From Deltaproteobacteria bacterium (GTDB lineage Bacteria > Desulfobacterota > Desulfomonilia > UBA1062), in NCBI GenBank assembly GCA_018434685.1, contig JAHDOV010000006.1:124001-188000 (forward strand): DNA of 64,000 nucleotides, read 5' to 3'. This document shows positions 8,711-17,202 of this stretch, one piece after another. Position 1 is the first letter of the stretch; every line of letters begins with the position of its first letter. A model generated the notes under the pieces. The model saw nothing but the letters and a program-made list of their open reading frames with translations. It did no database searches and was not told where the DNA came from. The position numbers and the translations under genes were made by a program.

Positions 8711-9463
8711 GTGAAGGCAGTTATAGAACTCGAAAAGGTATGGTTTTCATATAACGGAGCTTCCGTGCTGGAAGACGTGGATCTCGTGGTGAGCGAACGG
8801 GATTTTCTCACCATCGTGGGCCCGAACGCCGGCGGGAAGACCACGATACTTAAGCTTATTCTCGGCCTGGTCAGGCCCACGAGGGGGGAGGTCCGCGTGT
8901 TCGGCAGCTCGCCCGAAAAGGCCAGGCCGCGTATCGGATACATGCCGCAGCACGCGTCGCTGGACTCACAGTTTCCGGTCTCGGTCATGGACGTTGTACT
9001 GATGGGCCGTCTGGGCGCCGGTATGCGCCTTGGCTTCTATCGGAAGGCGGACCGGGAGGCCGCTGAACAGGTCTTGAAGCGCCTCGAGCTCCATGACGTA
9101 CGCCACCGTCCGTTCTCCGACCTCTCAGGCGGTCAGTCCCAGCGGGTTCTCATCGCGCGGGCCTTAGTCTCTAATCCCGAGCTCCTGCTCCTCGATGAAC
9201 CCACGGCAAATGTGGATATTGCCGTTGAGACACAATTATATGACCTGCTTGATCAGCTCAACCAGACCATGACCATTGTGCTGGTCACCCATGATCTCGG
9301 TTTCGTGTCCAGCTCGGTAAAGAATGTCGCCTGTGTGAACCGGCGGGTCGTTTCCCACCCCACCTGCGACATCAGCGGTGAGATGATAAATGAGATCTAC
9401 GGGCATGATGTTCACCTGGTCAGACATGATACCATCAAACCGAAGGAAAAAGTAGATGACTGA
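8711..9463 (+). CDS. znuC: Zinc/manganese-type ABC transporter ATPase
   Basis: A 250-residue ABC ATPase with Walker A GPNAGGKTT, signature LSGGQSQR, Walker B LLLLDEPTANVD and the switch His in VLVTHDLG. The swapped Ala-Gly order in Walker A is shared with many metal-type ABC ATPases. GTG 8711 is chosen because it stands seven bases after a GGAG site; TTG 8705 would sit directly on that site. It energises the ZnuB permease at the inner membrane. The last eight bases overlap znuB. Confidence 0.92.
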   Translation: MKAVIELEKVWFSYNGASVLEDVDLVVSERDFLTIVGPNAGGKTTILKLILGLVRPTRGEVRVFGSSPEKARPRIGYMPQHASLDSQFPVSVMDVVLMGRLGAGMRLGFYRKADREAAEQVLKRLELHDVRHRPFSDLSGGQSQRVLIARALVSNPELLLLDEPTANVDIAVETQLYDLLDQLNQTMTIVLVTHDLGFVSSSVKNVACVNRRVVSHPTCDISGEMINEIYGHDVHLVRHDTIKPKEKVDD

Positions 9464-10304
9464 GTTCCTCGCCGACATACATCACCAGACATTCCTTCAG
9501 TATGCCCTGCTCACCGGGCTCCTCGCGAGTGTCGCCTGCGGCATTATCGGCAGCTATGTGGTCACCAGGCGGATCACCTACATCGCCGGGGCAATAGCCC
9601 ACAGCGTCCTGGGCGGGATGGGAGCCGCCCGCTACTGCCAGGTCGTCTGCCAGTGGGACTGGTTTCATCCGCTGCTCGGGGCGGTTCTGGCTGCGCTGAT
9701 ATCAGCCCTGATCATCGGGATCGTAAGCATGAAGGCACGCCAGCGCGAGGATACGGTTATCGGTGCGGTATGGGCCATCGGTATGGCAATCGGAATCCTC
9801 TTCATCTTCAAGACCCCCGGATACAACGAAGACCTCATGAGTTACCTCTTCGGGAATGTTCTCATGGTATCATCGAAAGAACTCTGGCTCATGGCAGGGC
9901 TCGATGGGCTGATCGTCGTCATGGGTCTGGCCTTCTACAACCAGTTTCTTGCGGTGTGCTTCGACGAGGAGTTTGCCCGGCTGCGCGGCATCAGCGTGGA
10001 GTTTTATCATCTCGTGCTTTTGTGTCTGACAGCGCTTACCGTGGTGCTCCTGGTCAGTGTGGTGGGGATTGTCATGGTCATCGCCCTGCTCACCCTCCCG
10101 GCTGCTACGGCAGGACACTTTTCCGGCAGGCTCTGGCACATGATGGTGCTGTCCACCGTGTTCACCGTGCTGTTCACCTCCGGCGGCCTCGTCCTGAGCT
10201 ATGGGCCCGATCTGCCCCCCGGTGCTACGACAATTCTGCTGGCCGGTGCCGTCTATCTCCTGGTGGCCACTTTGTCACGGGCCGTCAGGTTCGGCCGGAG
10301 ATGA
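9456..10304 (+). CDS. znuB: Zinc/manganese-type ABC transporter permease
   Basis: A 282-residue ABC-3 family permease with about eight hydrophobic helices, an early GxxxG-rich helix (LLASVACGIIGSYVV) followed by RRITYIAGAIAHSVLGG, the conserved AHS/G element of this family, and RLRGISVEFYHL before the last helices. It forms the membrane channel for the metal brought by ZnuA. It overlaps znuC and closes the four-gene unit RHH-znuA-znuC-znuB. Confidence 0.92.
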   Translation: MTEFLADIHHQTFLQYALLTGLLASVACGIIGSYVVTRRITYIAGAIAHSVLGGMGAARYCQVVCQWDWFHPLLGAVLAALISALIIGIVSMKARQREDTVIGAVWAIGMAIGILFIFKTPGYNEDLMSYLFGNVLMVSSKELWLMAGLDGLIVVMGLAFYNQFLAVCFDEEFARLRGISVEFYHLVLLCLTALTVVLLVSVVGIVMVIALLTLPAATAGHFSGRLWHMMVLSTVFTVLFTSGGLVLSYGPDLPPGATTILLAGAVYLLVATLSRAVRFGRR

Positions 10305-10427
10305 TGCACGGAGCTTTGCCGTGTCACCGATGCCCTCAAAGTACAGGGCCATCTGCCGTGACAACCTTCTCATCCGGTTGGGCGGCATTACTATATCCCT
10401 TGATCACGCTTAAAAAGGACGATGCAT

Positions 10428-11300
10428 ATGAATAAACCAGAGCAGTGCCGTGTTGTCGCAAGAAGGGTATCCCCTGCAAGGTGCCTGTTACTGGTCGCTG
10501 CCGTCGTCGCGATCCTCTGTGGGGTGAATTCGCCGGCAGGAGCCAGCCAGGATACGGTGATACGGCTGGGTGACGATATCGTCATCGAAGATGGGATCAC
10601 CGTGGGTGGGGTAGTCTCGGTCGGCGGCAATATCAAGGTGTATGGCCATGTCCGCAAGAATGTCGTGGCAGCAGGAGGCGCGATCTTTCTCGGGGAGCGT
10701 GCCGTGATCGGGGGTGATGTCATCTCCGTGGGCGGGCCGGTGGTCAAACAGGAGGGGGCCCAGGTCAGCGGCGATATCACCGTGGTGGACACCTCCAGGA
10801 TCACGTCGGTGTTTTCCAGGTTGGCTGCCGTGGATTTCCCGGAGATACCCGGGTTCTTTCCCTTCGTGGGGTTCCTGCTCATAACCGTCTGTATCGTGGC
10901 GCTTATCCCCTCTACCGTGGGATTCATCTCGTTCAATCTCGAACACGATACCCTCAAGGCCTTTGCCTGGGGGGTCCTGGGAACCGTGCTGATCCTTCCC
11001 ACCACGATCATGTTCATCATCTCCATCGTGGGGATCGTGCTGATCCCGGTGCTCATGATCCTCGTGGGCTGCGCCTTCCTGCTGGGATATGTCGCAACCT
11101 CGCAGCTGGTGGGAAAGAAGATCACCATCGCAGTGAAGAAGCCGGGCAGGCCGATATTGCAGGAAACGCTCCTGGGGGTGGTTGTGCTCTGGGGTATGGG
11201 CCTTGTCCCTCTTCTGGGATGGCTTATCCAGATGCTCGCTGCCGTACTGGGATTCGGAGGGGTGATCTGCAGTATCTTCGCACGACGAAAAAGGGCCTGA
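10428..11300 (+). CDS. Exported bactofilin-like beta-helix protein with C-terminal membrane domain
   Basis: A 290-residue protein with a cleavable signal (LLLVAAVVAILCGVNSPAGA). Residues about 35-115 form a short right-handed beta-helix like that of bactofilins (DDIVIEDGITVGGVVSVG, HVRKNVVAAGGAIFLGERA, GGDVISVGGPV). Four or more hydrophobic helices follow at about 135-285. A polymer-forming or surface beta-helix tethered to the inner membrane is plausible; function is unknown. ATG 10428 fits the AAGGA at 10415-10419; ATG 10422 is too close. It follows znuB by 123 bases and need not belong to that operon. Confidence 0.75.
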   Translation: MNKPEQCRVVARRVSPARCLLLVAAVVAILCGVNSPAGASQDTVIRLGDDIVIEDGITVGGVVSVGGNIKVYGHVRKNVVAAGGAIFLGERAVIGGDVISVGGPVVKQEGAQVSGDITVVDTSRITSVFSRLAAVDFPEIPGFFPFVGFLLITVCIVALIPSTVGFISFNLEHDTLKAFAWGVLGTVLILPTTIMFIISIVGIVLIPVLMILVGCAFLLGYVATSQLVGKKITIAVKKPGRPILQETLLGVVVLWGMGLVPLLGWLIQMLAAVLGFGGVICSIFARRKRA

Positions 11301-11323
11301 TGCCCTCAAGAGACATCAGGCCC
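11288..11323 (-). terminator. Minus-strand intrinsic terminator overlapping the end of the convergent gene
   Basis: A 10-bp perfect stem, GGGCCTGATG (11293-11302) with CATCAGGCCC (11314-11323), includes the stop codon region of the plus-strand beta-helix gene. On the minus strand it is followed by TTTTTCG, so it reads as a terminator for the FMN-binding protein gene coming from the right. The plus-strand side has no T-run. Confidence 0.75.
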
Positions 11324-11393
11324 CAGGCACAAGGCCTTAGGTGGAGATAGAGAGTTTTTTATCAATCGGCACCTGTACAAGGAGCCGTTGTTA

Positions 11394-11786
11394 TTATGCC
11401 TGCTTTTCCGATCCTATGAGCGGGAGCACCTTGTCGATATGGAAATACACGAGGTATTTGTTCTCCTTGTAGTACTCGCCGTGGGCGATATAGTGGCGCT
11501 GCCTGCGGAGATCTTCGATGAGATCGCTGTTGGCTTCCTCTCTTGTCTTTTTCAGGTAGAGCCTTTTCCCCACATATCTCTCGCCGTCTTCCATGAATAC
11601 ATAGCACGCAGAGGGGTTCGATTGAAGATTCTCATGGGTGAGCCGTTCGGCCATGATGAAGGCGATGGTTTCCTCATCGATAAAGTGAGGCCGTGCGTAT
11701 ACCGCCGAATCGATCCTGCCCGATGAATCCGCCGTGGAAAGAACCCCCTTTCCCTTTCTGTTCTCGAAATATTCACTGAGCTTCAT
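11394..11786 (-). CDS. Pyridoxamine 5'-phosphate oxidase-fold (FMN-binding) protein
   Basis: A 130-residue single-domain split-barrel protein. It begins MKLSEYFENRKGKGVLSTAD, then SGRIDSAVYARPHFIDEETI, ERLTHENLQSNPSACYVFME and GKRLYLKKTREE, the pattern of small PNPOx-like flavin or F420-binding proteins. It probably acts as a general flavin reductase or oxidoreductase in the cytoplasm. A GAGGAG ribosome site precedes the start. It is a single-gene unit with its own terminator. Confidence 0.85.
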   Translation of the reverse strand: MKLSEYFENRKGKGVLSTADSSGRIDSAVYARPHFIDEETIAFIMAERLTHENLQSNPSACYVFMEDGERYVGKRLYLKKTREEANSDLIEDLRRQRHYIAHGEYYKENKYLVYFHIDKVLPLIGSEKQA

Positions 11787-11925
11787 GCCTTAACTCCTCT
11801 TTTGTCTTCGATACTATTAAAGTAGGGGCTGTTCGTGAAAAGTCAAACATGGAGGCCGGACCAGGTGGCAGTGATCGCGAAGAGGAACGTGGAGCAGGAC
11901 GGTAGTGCGGTCCTGCTCCGGGGTG

Positions 11926-12939
11926 TTAACTGGTGAGCTGCCGGGTCTTCACCGCATGACAGGTATGGGCGAGATCTACGAGCTGGCTGTATTCCCAGGT
12001 CCCCCGGTCGGTCAGGAGGGCTGCAAGATCAGCCGGTATGGCGGTAATCCCGAGATATGCGCCGCTGATGGCCCCTGCCATTGCAGCCGTGGTATCCACA
12101 TCGCCCCCTGCTTCGATGGCGGTGGCAATGGTCTGAAGGTAACTCCCGGGGGTGTGGAGAAAGGCGTAGAGGCTCCAGAGAACGCTGCCGGTGACGAAAG
12201 GGGTCACCCCCTGCCAGTCGGGGGTGTATCCGGGGGCGTATCCAGCCCTGGCAATCTTCTGGATCGTATCCGCGGGGTCGAGTTCTACCCAGTCGATGAG
12301 CGCCCGTATGCCCTGGGATACCGAGGAATCCAGCCGGGCAGACCACCCTGAGAGCTGAGAGAGAAACGGCCGGCTCTGGATGGGCCTGGCAGACAGGGCC
12401 AGGGCTACGGCCCCTGCAATGGCCACTGCACCCGCAGAACATCTGGGGTCTTTGTGGGTAATCCTGCCCTGGTCTTGGGCTGCCCGGATCAGGGCTTCAG
12501 GATCATCGAAAAACATGAGTCCCACGGGTCCGGCACGCATTGCACTCCCGTTTCCTGCAGACGGGCTCGGTGTGCCCGCCTCATCCCACGGTATCCCCTG
12601 CGAGAGTCGTATGGCCGCCTCCCATGTTGCCCTGCCGCCGCCCACGATCCTTCCCTTGGAGAAGCTTTCTGCAATGCGGCCTGCATAGTCGCCCGGGTCG
12701 AAGCCCTGGCACTTCGAGTAGCTGATGAGGAGTTCGCGGGCGAGCTGTGAATCGTCGGAATACTGTCCGAAGGGAAAAGGATGCCTCCCCCTCCTGTTCT
12801 TGCCGCCGGTGCGCACGACAGTGTCCACATAGCTTAGGCAGGGGGCATGGGGAGAACCTTCGACGGGAAAACCCAGGGCATCACCGAGGCACTGTCCGAT
12901 GAGACATCCCGAATACTGCTGTCTGTCCGGTATCTTCAC
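11926..12939 (-). CDS. ADP-ribosylglycohydrolase family protein
   Basis: A 337-residue all-alpha protein of the DraG/ARH family. The two di-metal site motifs are visible: GQYSDDSQLARELL (the S/T-D-D-S/T motif, here SDDS) in the N-terminal third and GGDVDTTAAMAGAISGAYLG near residues 285-305 (G-x-D-x-D-T). It removes ADP-ribose from modified proteins or nucleic acids using Mg or Mn. The start is GTG 12939. It lies seven bases downstream of the hybrid histidine kinase and is probably cotranscribed with it. No DraT partner is in the window. Confidence 0.9.
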   Translation of the reverse strand: MKIPDRQQYSGCLIGQCLGDALGFPVEGSPHAPCLSYVDTVVRTGGKNRRGRHPFPFGQYSDDSQLARELLISYSKCQGFDPGDYAGRIAESFSKGRIVGGGRATWEAAIRLSQGIPWDEAGTPSPSAGNGSAMRAGPVGLMFFDDPEALIRAAQDQGRITHKDPRCSAGAVAIAGAVALALSARPIQSRPFLSQLSGWSARLDSSVSQGIRALIDWVELDPADTIQKIARAGYAPGYTPDWQGVTPFVTGSVLWSLYAFLHTPGSYLQTIATAIEAGGDVDTTAAMAGAISGAYLGITAIPADLAALLTDRGTWEYSQLVDLAHTCHAVKTRQLTS

Positions 12940-12946
12940 GATCCCC

Positions 12947-15832
12947 TCAGTCCCCTGTTATGACGGTCTTCAATACCCTGCTGAGGGTCTGGATCTTATA
13001 GGGCTTTGCAATGAATGCCTTGAACCCGTATTTCTGCGGATCTGTCATGATGGGATCGTTTGAATAGCCGCTGGATACGACAGCCTTTACCCGGGGATCT
13101 ATCTGCCTGAGCTTTTCGATACATTCCTTTCCTCCCATGCCGTTGGGTATGGTGAGATCCAGGATGACCGCATCGAACGGCTTGTCTGTCGTTTGTTCCC
13201 TGGTGTATGCCTGCAGGGCCTCCTGACCGTCTCTGGCCAGGGCAACCTCATAGCCCAGGTGGTTCAGGATGGTCTTTGCAAGGTCCCTGATAAACTCTTC
13301 ATCGTCCATGAAGAGGATCTTGCCCTGACCCATAGACAGCTCTTCGGTCTCAGCGGTTCCGGCATGGTGTTTCTCGGGTGATGCGGGCAGGTACATGATG
13401 ATGGAGGTTCCCTTGCCGGGCTGTGAGACCGCCGTTATATGTCCCCCGTGTTTTTTTATGATGGAATACGACGTGGCGAGTCCGAGACCGTACCCCTGCT
13501 GCTTGGTCGTGTAGAAGGGGTCAAAGATATTGCCGATCTTGTCTTTTTCGATACCCATACCGGTATCTGCGATGGATACCTTCACATATCGCCCTTCCGG
13601 AAGGGGGATAAGCGTCTGTTTGTCCAGGGTGATGTTCTCCGTGCTCAAGGTGACGGTTCCCCCCCTGGGCATGGCGTCTTGAGCATTGGCGATGATGTTG
13701 TTTATGACCTGGATTATCTGAGATTCATCGACCTCCACAGGCCAGAGGTCTTTCTGCAGAAAGAACACGGGCTTTATCTCGGTGTTCTTCAGCGCCGGGA
13801 CGGCGGTATCCTGCAATAATCTCTCCAGGGAGGACATCTTTTTCAGGGGGCTTCCCCCCTTTGAGAAGGTGAGGAGCCTGCCGGTAAGCTCCTTTGCCTT
13901 GAGCGACGCGTTCTCCACGTCGCCCAGTCTCCCGAAGAGCCTGTCGTCCGGCCCCAGGAGCATCTTGGCAAGCGAGATGTTCCCCAGGATTACCGTGAGA
14001 ATATTATTGAAATCATGAGCGATGCCCCCGGCGAGCGTTCCCAGGGATTCGAGTTTTTGCCGTTTCTGCATTTCCTCTTCGAGAAATCTTCTCTCGGTTA
14101 CGTTCCGAGCTATCTCGATGACCCCCCTGACCGTGCCGTGCTCGTTCACGAGAGGATATGCCCGTACCTCCCAGATGAAACCATCGGGTGTTTCGATGAT
14201 TTCTTCGGTATTCTCTCCGGTCGTTATGCTTCGCCAGGCAGGGCATTCTTCACGGGTTAAATGCTTGTTGTGCCACAATTCCTTGCATTGTTTCTGTTTC
14301 AGCTCTTGGGGTGTCTTGCCCAGAGACCGTGCTGCGGCCATATTTGCCCAGACGATCTTCAGGCCCGGATCGCACAGGATGATGAGGTCGGTTATTCCAT
14401 CGAGAACGATCCTGAGCTCTTCAGCCACGCGCCGGTGTTCATCTTCACTGCTCAGGAGGTGATGCTCGGCCTTTTCCCTCTCCCGTATTTCCTGTCTGAG
14501 GTGCCTGTTCGCCTCTCTGAGTTTGCCGGTGCGTTCCTTTACCATCTCCTCGAGCTTGTCGTACGCCAGCTTCAGGTCGTCTTGAGCCTTTTTCCTCCTG
14601 GTAATGTCCGCAATGAGTCCGAAGATCCTCTTTTCCTCTCCTTCCCTGATGATCCTGCTGTAGGTCCTCACCCAGCAGGGCTTGCCATTCTTCCTCACCA
14701 TGCGGTATTCAAAGGGCATGAGCTTGCCGGTCAGCAGTTCCCTGTATCGGCTCACAAGCCTGTCCCGATCCTCGGGGTGCACGATGGTGATGAAATTCTT
14801 CCCCTTGAGTTCATCCGGGGTGTAGCCCAATATCTTCCTGATGACCGGGCTCGCATAGGTGATCGTTCCGTCGACATCCAGTGAAAAGATTGCATCGTTA
14901 ATGTTTTCAACAAGTTCTCGATATTGTTCCTCACTCCTTCTCAGGGCATCCTCGGTTTGTTTCTGTGCAGAGATGTCTCTGACCACTGCGGCGATGATGA
15001 TGGTGCCCTCCAGGTTCAGGGGGCTCAAGATCACATCGGCCGGGAAGAGGGTGCCGTCGGAACGTTTGCATTCCCACTGGAAACGTTCCATGCCCCTTTT
15101 CAGTGCCCTGCGTATGTGGTCCCTGATTATCAGCGCCGAGTCTTTGCCATCCGGCTGACTCTGTGCAGAAAAGTCGGTGTAGTGCTTGTTCATGAGCACT
15201 TCCTTTTCCCTGTAGCGGAAGATCCTCAGCGCAGCGGTATTGCAGTCGATGATGCGGTCCCCCTCCTGGAGCAGGATGGCATCGTTGGAACATTCGAAGA
15301 TCGTGGAATATTTTTCCAGGGCCTCGATGAGGCCTTCCTCGACGTGTTTCAGGTTGGTGATGTCCCTGCCCACCGAAAGATATTCGGTGACCTTGCCATC
15401 CTGGTCGAACAGGGCCCGCAGCGACCATTGCTGCCACCTGAACGTGCCCGTGGACGCCTTGGCGCGATAGTCGATCCTCCGTACCGGGCAATCTGGCGTG
15501 AGGGAATCGAGATACTGCTTGAACAGCTTTCTGTCCTGCCGGGGAAGATAGGAGAAGACGGAGGTGTTGACGATTTTTCCAAAGGGTTTGTCTACGTAGG
15601 TGCAGTAGGCCGAATTAACGTAGGTAATGGTCCCATCCGGATTGAAACGGCAGATGAAATCGGGGAGATCTTCAAGGATGGCCTGGTATGCAATCTTCTT
15701 TTCTTTGAGTTCCCTCTCGCACAGTTCGTAGCGAGATCCCTCGGATTTCAACTCGGAGAGCTCTTTTCTCAGCAGCCGGATCTCCTGTTCGAGATCCTCT
15801 CTGCTCGCGGGTAGACGATTGCTCTTGTCCAT
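12947..15832 (-). CDS. Soluble multi-PAS hybrid sensor histidine kinase
   Basis: A 961-residue protein without transmembrane segments: an N-terminal coiled coil (10-50), PAS domains at about 50-165, 170-295, 300-415 and 480-600 (each ending in a DIT/NVTER-type linker), a coiled coil between the third and fourth, HisKA with GGIAHDFNNILTVILGN (His phospho-acceptor), HATPase with NNIIANAQDAMPRGG, DTGMGIEKDKIGNIFDPF and YGLGLATSYSI, and a C-terminal receiver (FMDDEE, Asp in VILDLTIPNGMGG, Lys in IAKPYK). It senses a cytoplasmic signal and phosphorylates its own receiver; no output regulator is adjacent. An AGGTAA site precedes the ATG. Confidence 0.93.
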   Translation of the reverse strand: MDKSNRLPASREDLEQEIRLLRKELSELKSEGSRYELCERELKEKKIAYQAILEDLPDFICRFNPDGTITYVNSAYCTYVDKPFGKIVNTSVFSYLPRQDRKLFKQYLDSLTPDCPVRRIDYRAKASTGTFRWQQWSLRALFDQDGKVTEYLSVGRDITNLKHVEEGLIEALEKYSTIFECSNDAILLQEGDRIIDCNTAALRIFRYREKEVLMNKHYTDFSAQSQPDGKDSALIIRDHIRRALKRGMERFQWECKRSDGTLFPADVILSPLNLEGTIIIAAVVRDISAQKQTEDALRRSEEQYRELVENINDAIFSLDVDGTITYASPVIRKILGYTPDELKGKNFITIVHPEDRDRLVSRYRELLTGKLMPFEYRMVRKNGKPCWVRTYSRIIREGEEKRIFGLIADITRRKKAQDDLKLAYDKLEEMVKERTGKLREANRHLRQEIREREKAEHHLLSSEDEHRRVAEELRIVLDGITDLIILCDPGLKIVWANMAAARSLGKTPQELKQKQCKELWHNKHLTREECPAWRSITTGENTEEIIETPDGFIWEVRAYPLVNEHGTVRGVIEIARNVTERRFLEEEMQKRQKLESLGTLAGGIAHDFNNILTVILGNISLAKMLLGPDDRLFGRLGDVENASLKAKELTGRLLTFSKGGSPLKKMSSLERLLQDTAVPALKNTEIKPVFFLQKDLWPVEVDESQIIQVINNIIANAQDAMPRGGTVTLSTENITLDKQTLIPLPEGRYVKVSIADTGMGIEKDKIGNIFDPFYTTKQQGYGLGLATSYSIIKKHGGHITAVSQPGKGTSIIMYLPASPEKHHAGTAETEELSMGQGKILFMDDEEFIRDLAKTILNHLGYEVALARDGQEALQAYTREQTTDKPFDAVILDLTIPNGMGGKECIEKLRQIDPRVKAVVSSGYSNDPIMTDPQKYGFKAFIAKPYKIQTLSRVLKTVITGD

Positions 15833-15983
15833 TCGTTACCTGATCCTGTCGTCAACGTGAATCCGGCCTGGTGCACACGGTATGACGTATCTCGATAGAT
15901 ATATAGTTAGTCCGATTGCATCTGAAGTCAAATCATGGAGGTGTGATTCATAGTTTTACAGGAAAACCCGGGTTTTTCAAGAC

Positions 15984-16024
15984 AAAAAAATAGGATGGCG
16001 GTTAGGGCATAGGACGCGCCATCC
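15984..16024 (-). terminator. Intrinsic terminator after the amidohydrolase gene
   Basis: On the minus strand an 8-bp GC-rich stem (15993-16000 with 16017-16024) is followed by TATTTTTTTGTC. It lies about 85 bases past the amidohydrolase stop and ends the three-gene minus-strand unit starting with the enoyl-CoA hydratase. Confidence 0.8.
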
Positions 16025-16109
16025 CTTAAGAGGAGGTTAAAAAAACTTGTTCTATGTAGTTTTTGATGATTCTGAACAGAAAAGGATGCATCATAGAGAT
16101 GAATGATTT

Positions 16110-16940
16110 CTAATGGGCGTGCAACTCGATAAGGCGTCTGCCATTGGCCCGGAAAACCCGCTCGTAGAACTCGTTTGACAGATCCATGCCCAGGAGAGAA
16201 GAGATCTCTTCTTCTCTGGGAAAAATGATATTCGGGAAATCGGACCCGTACAGGAGCCTGTCTTTGTATTGTTCGAGGATATCGCCGCCAAGGTTGTACA
16301 TTTGCGCCGCCCTGGGGAGAAAACAGAATGCCGTATCAAAATAGAGATGTTCATGATCTCTTAGAAGCTCGAAGAATTCACTGAACTCCAGGGCCCCCAT
16401 GTGGGCTATGTTTGCCGGGAGATCAGGGTAGCGCCTGAGAACCTTTCTGAAATTATCTATGCCTACATACTTGTTGCCCACCGGGCCTGTTCCCACGTGA
16501 AGGAGAATCCTCTTGTTCTTTTCCATGACCATCTCGTACAGGGGGAAAAGCCGTTCATCGTGAGGATAGAATCTTTGTACAAGGAGCTGCAGTTTGAATC
16601 CCAGGACCTTCGGATGCGAGATAATATCCCGGGCCACCTCGAGGGCATCTTCATCATCCGGGTGATACGCAGCAAAGCAGTAGACATCCTCGGTCTTGTC
16701 GAGGAGTTCCCTGTTCCAGGTGTTGAGAAGTGGTGCCACACCCTTTTTGTGAGCATAGTTGGAATACACAATCGGGCCCACATGGTGGTTGCGCAAATAG
16801 TCAATGCATTGAAGGGAGTAGAGCCTGTGAATGACATCCATCCCGTAGACCTTTTTGAAGAAGGTCCAGATGGCATCAAAGAGTTTGTCTGGAAAGAGAT
16901 GAACGTGGAAATCGATGATCTCCTCGGGTAGTGGTATCAT
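16110..16940 (-). CDS. Amidohydrolase-related metal-dependent hydrolase (COG2159 type)
   Basis: A 276-residue TIM-barrel protein of the amidohydrolase-2 family (ACMSD/gamma-resorcylate decarboxylase relatives). Metal-site motifs are DFHVHLFP near the N-terminus, ILLHVGTG in the middle, NIAHMGALEF, and LLYGSDFPN near the C-terminus carrying the final Asp. The reaction may be a decarboxylation or hydrolysis of a carboxylic acid or aromatic ring-cleavage product. ATG 16940 has AAGGGGTG upstream; GTG 16946 is a weaker choice. It overlaps the CoA-binding fragment and lies downstream of an enoyl-CoA hydratase. Confidence 0.82.
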   Translation of the reverse strand: MIPLPEEIIDFHVHLFPDKLFDAIWTFFKKVYGMDVIHRLYSLQCIDYLRNHHVGPIVYSNYAHKKGVAPLLNTWNRELLDKTEDVYCFAAYHPDDEDALEVARDIISHPKVLGFKLQLLVQRFYPHDERLFPLYEMVMEKNKRILLHVGTGPVGNKYVGIDNFRKVLRRYPDLPANIAHMGALEFSEFFELLRDHEHLYFDTAFCFLPRAAQMYNLGGDILEQYKDRLLYGSDFPNIIFPREEEISSLLGMDLSNEFYERVFRANGRRLIELHAH

Positions 16941-17200
16941 CGACACCCCTTCAACAGTTTGTCTTTCACCACGATTATGGCAAGGTCCACTGGCGAGGGG
17001 AGTTCATCGAGGCTCTTATAGATCGTGCGGCCGAACCAGTCCCCACCGCCCGGGTTCACCGGGTATATGTTTCCTGCAAACCCTCGCCTTATAATGGTGT
17101 GCAGGACATTGAACCCCCACTTGAAAAGGTTTGTGGACGACCCGATGAAGGCAATGGTCTCGGGTTCAAAGAGATGCCGATAAGCGATGTCGCCCGCCAT
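16937..17200 (-). pseudogene. Truncated CoA-binding domain of an NDP-forming acyl-CoA synthetase
   Basis: An 87-residue frame that starts like the CoA-binding domain of acetate/acyl-CoA ligases of the ADP-forming type: YRHLFEPETIAFIGSSTNLF, then WGFNVLHTIIRRGFAGNIYP and SLDELPSPVDLAIIVVKDKL. Intact family members run 450-700 residues; this one stops after the third strand and no continuation is visible in other frames. ATG 17200 follows the enoyl-CoA hydratase stop with only two bases between (TGATAATG) and its end overlaps the amidohydrolase start. It is a remnant, or a stand-alone Rossmann half-domain still translated by coupling. Confidence 0.7.
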
Positions 17201-17202
17201 TA

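Noticed and set aside
14924-15814. 296-codon plus-strand frame opposite the histidine kinase
   Set aside because: Antisense to PAS domains with clear signatures; no ribosome site or domain on the plus strand.
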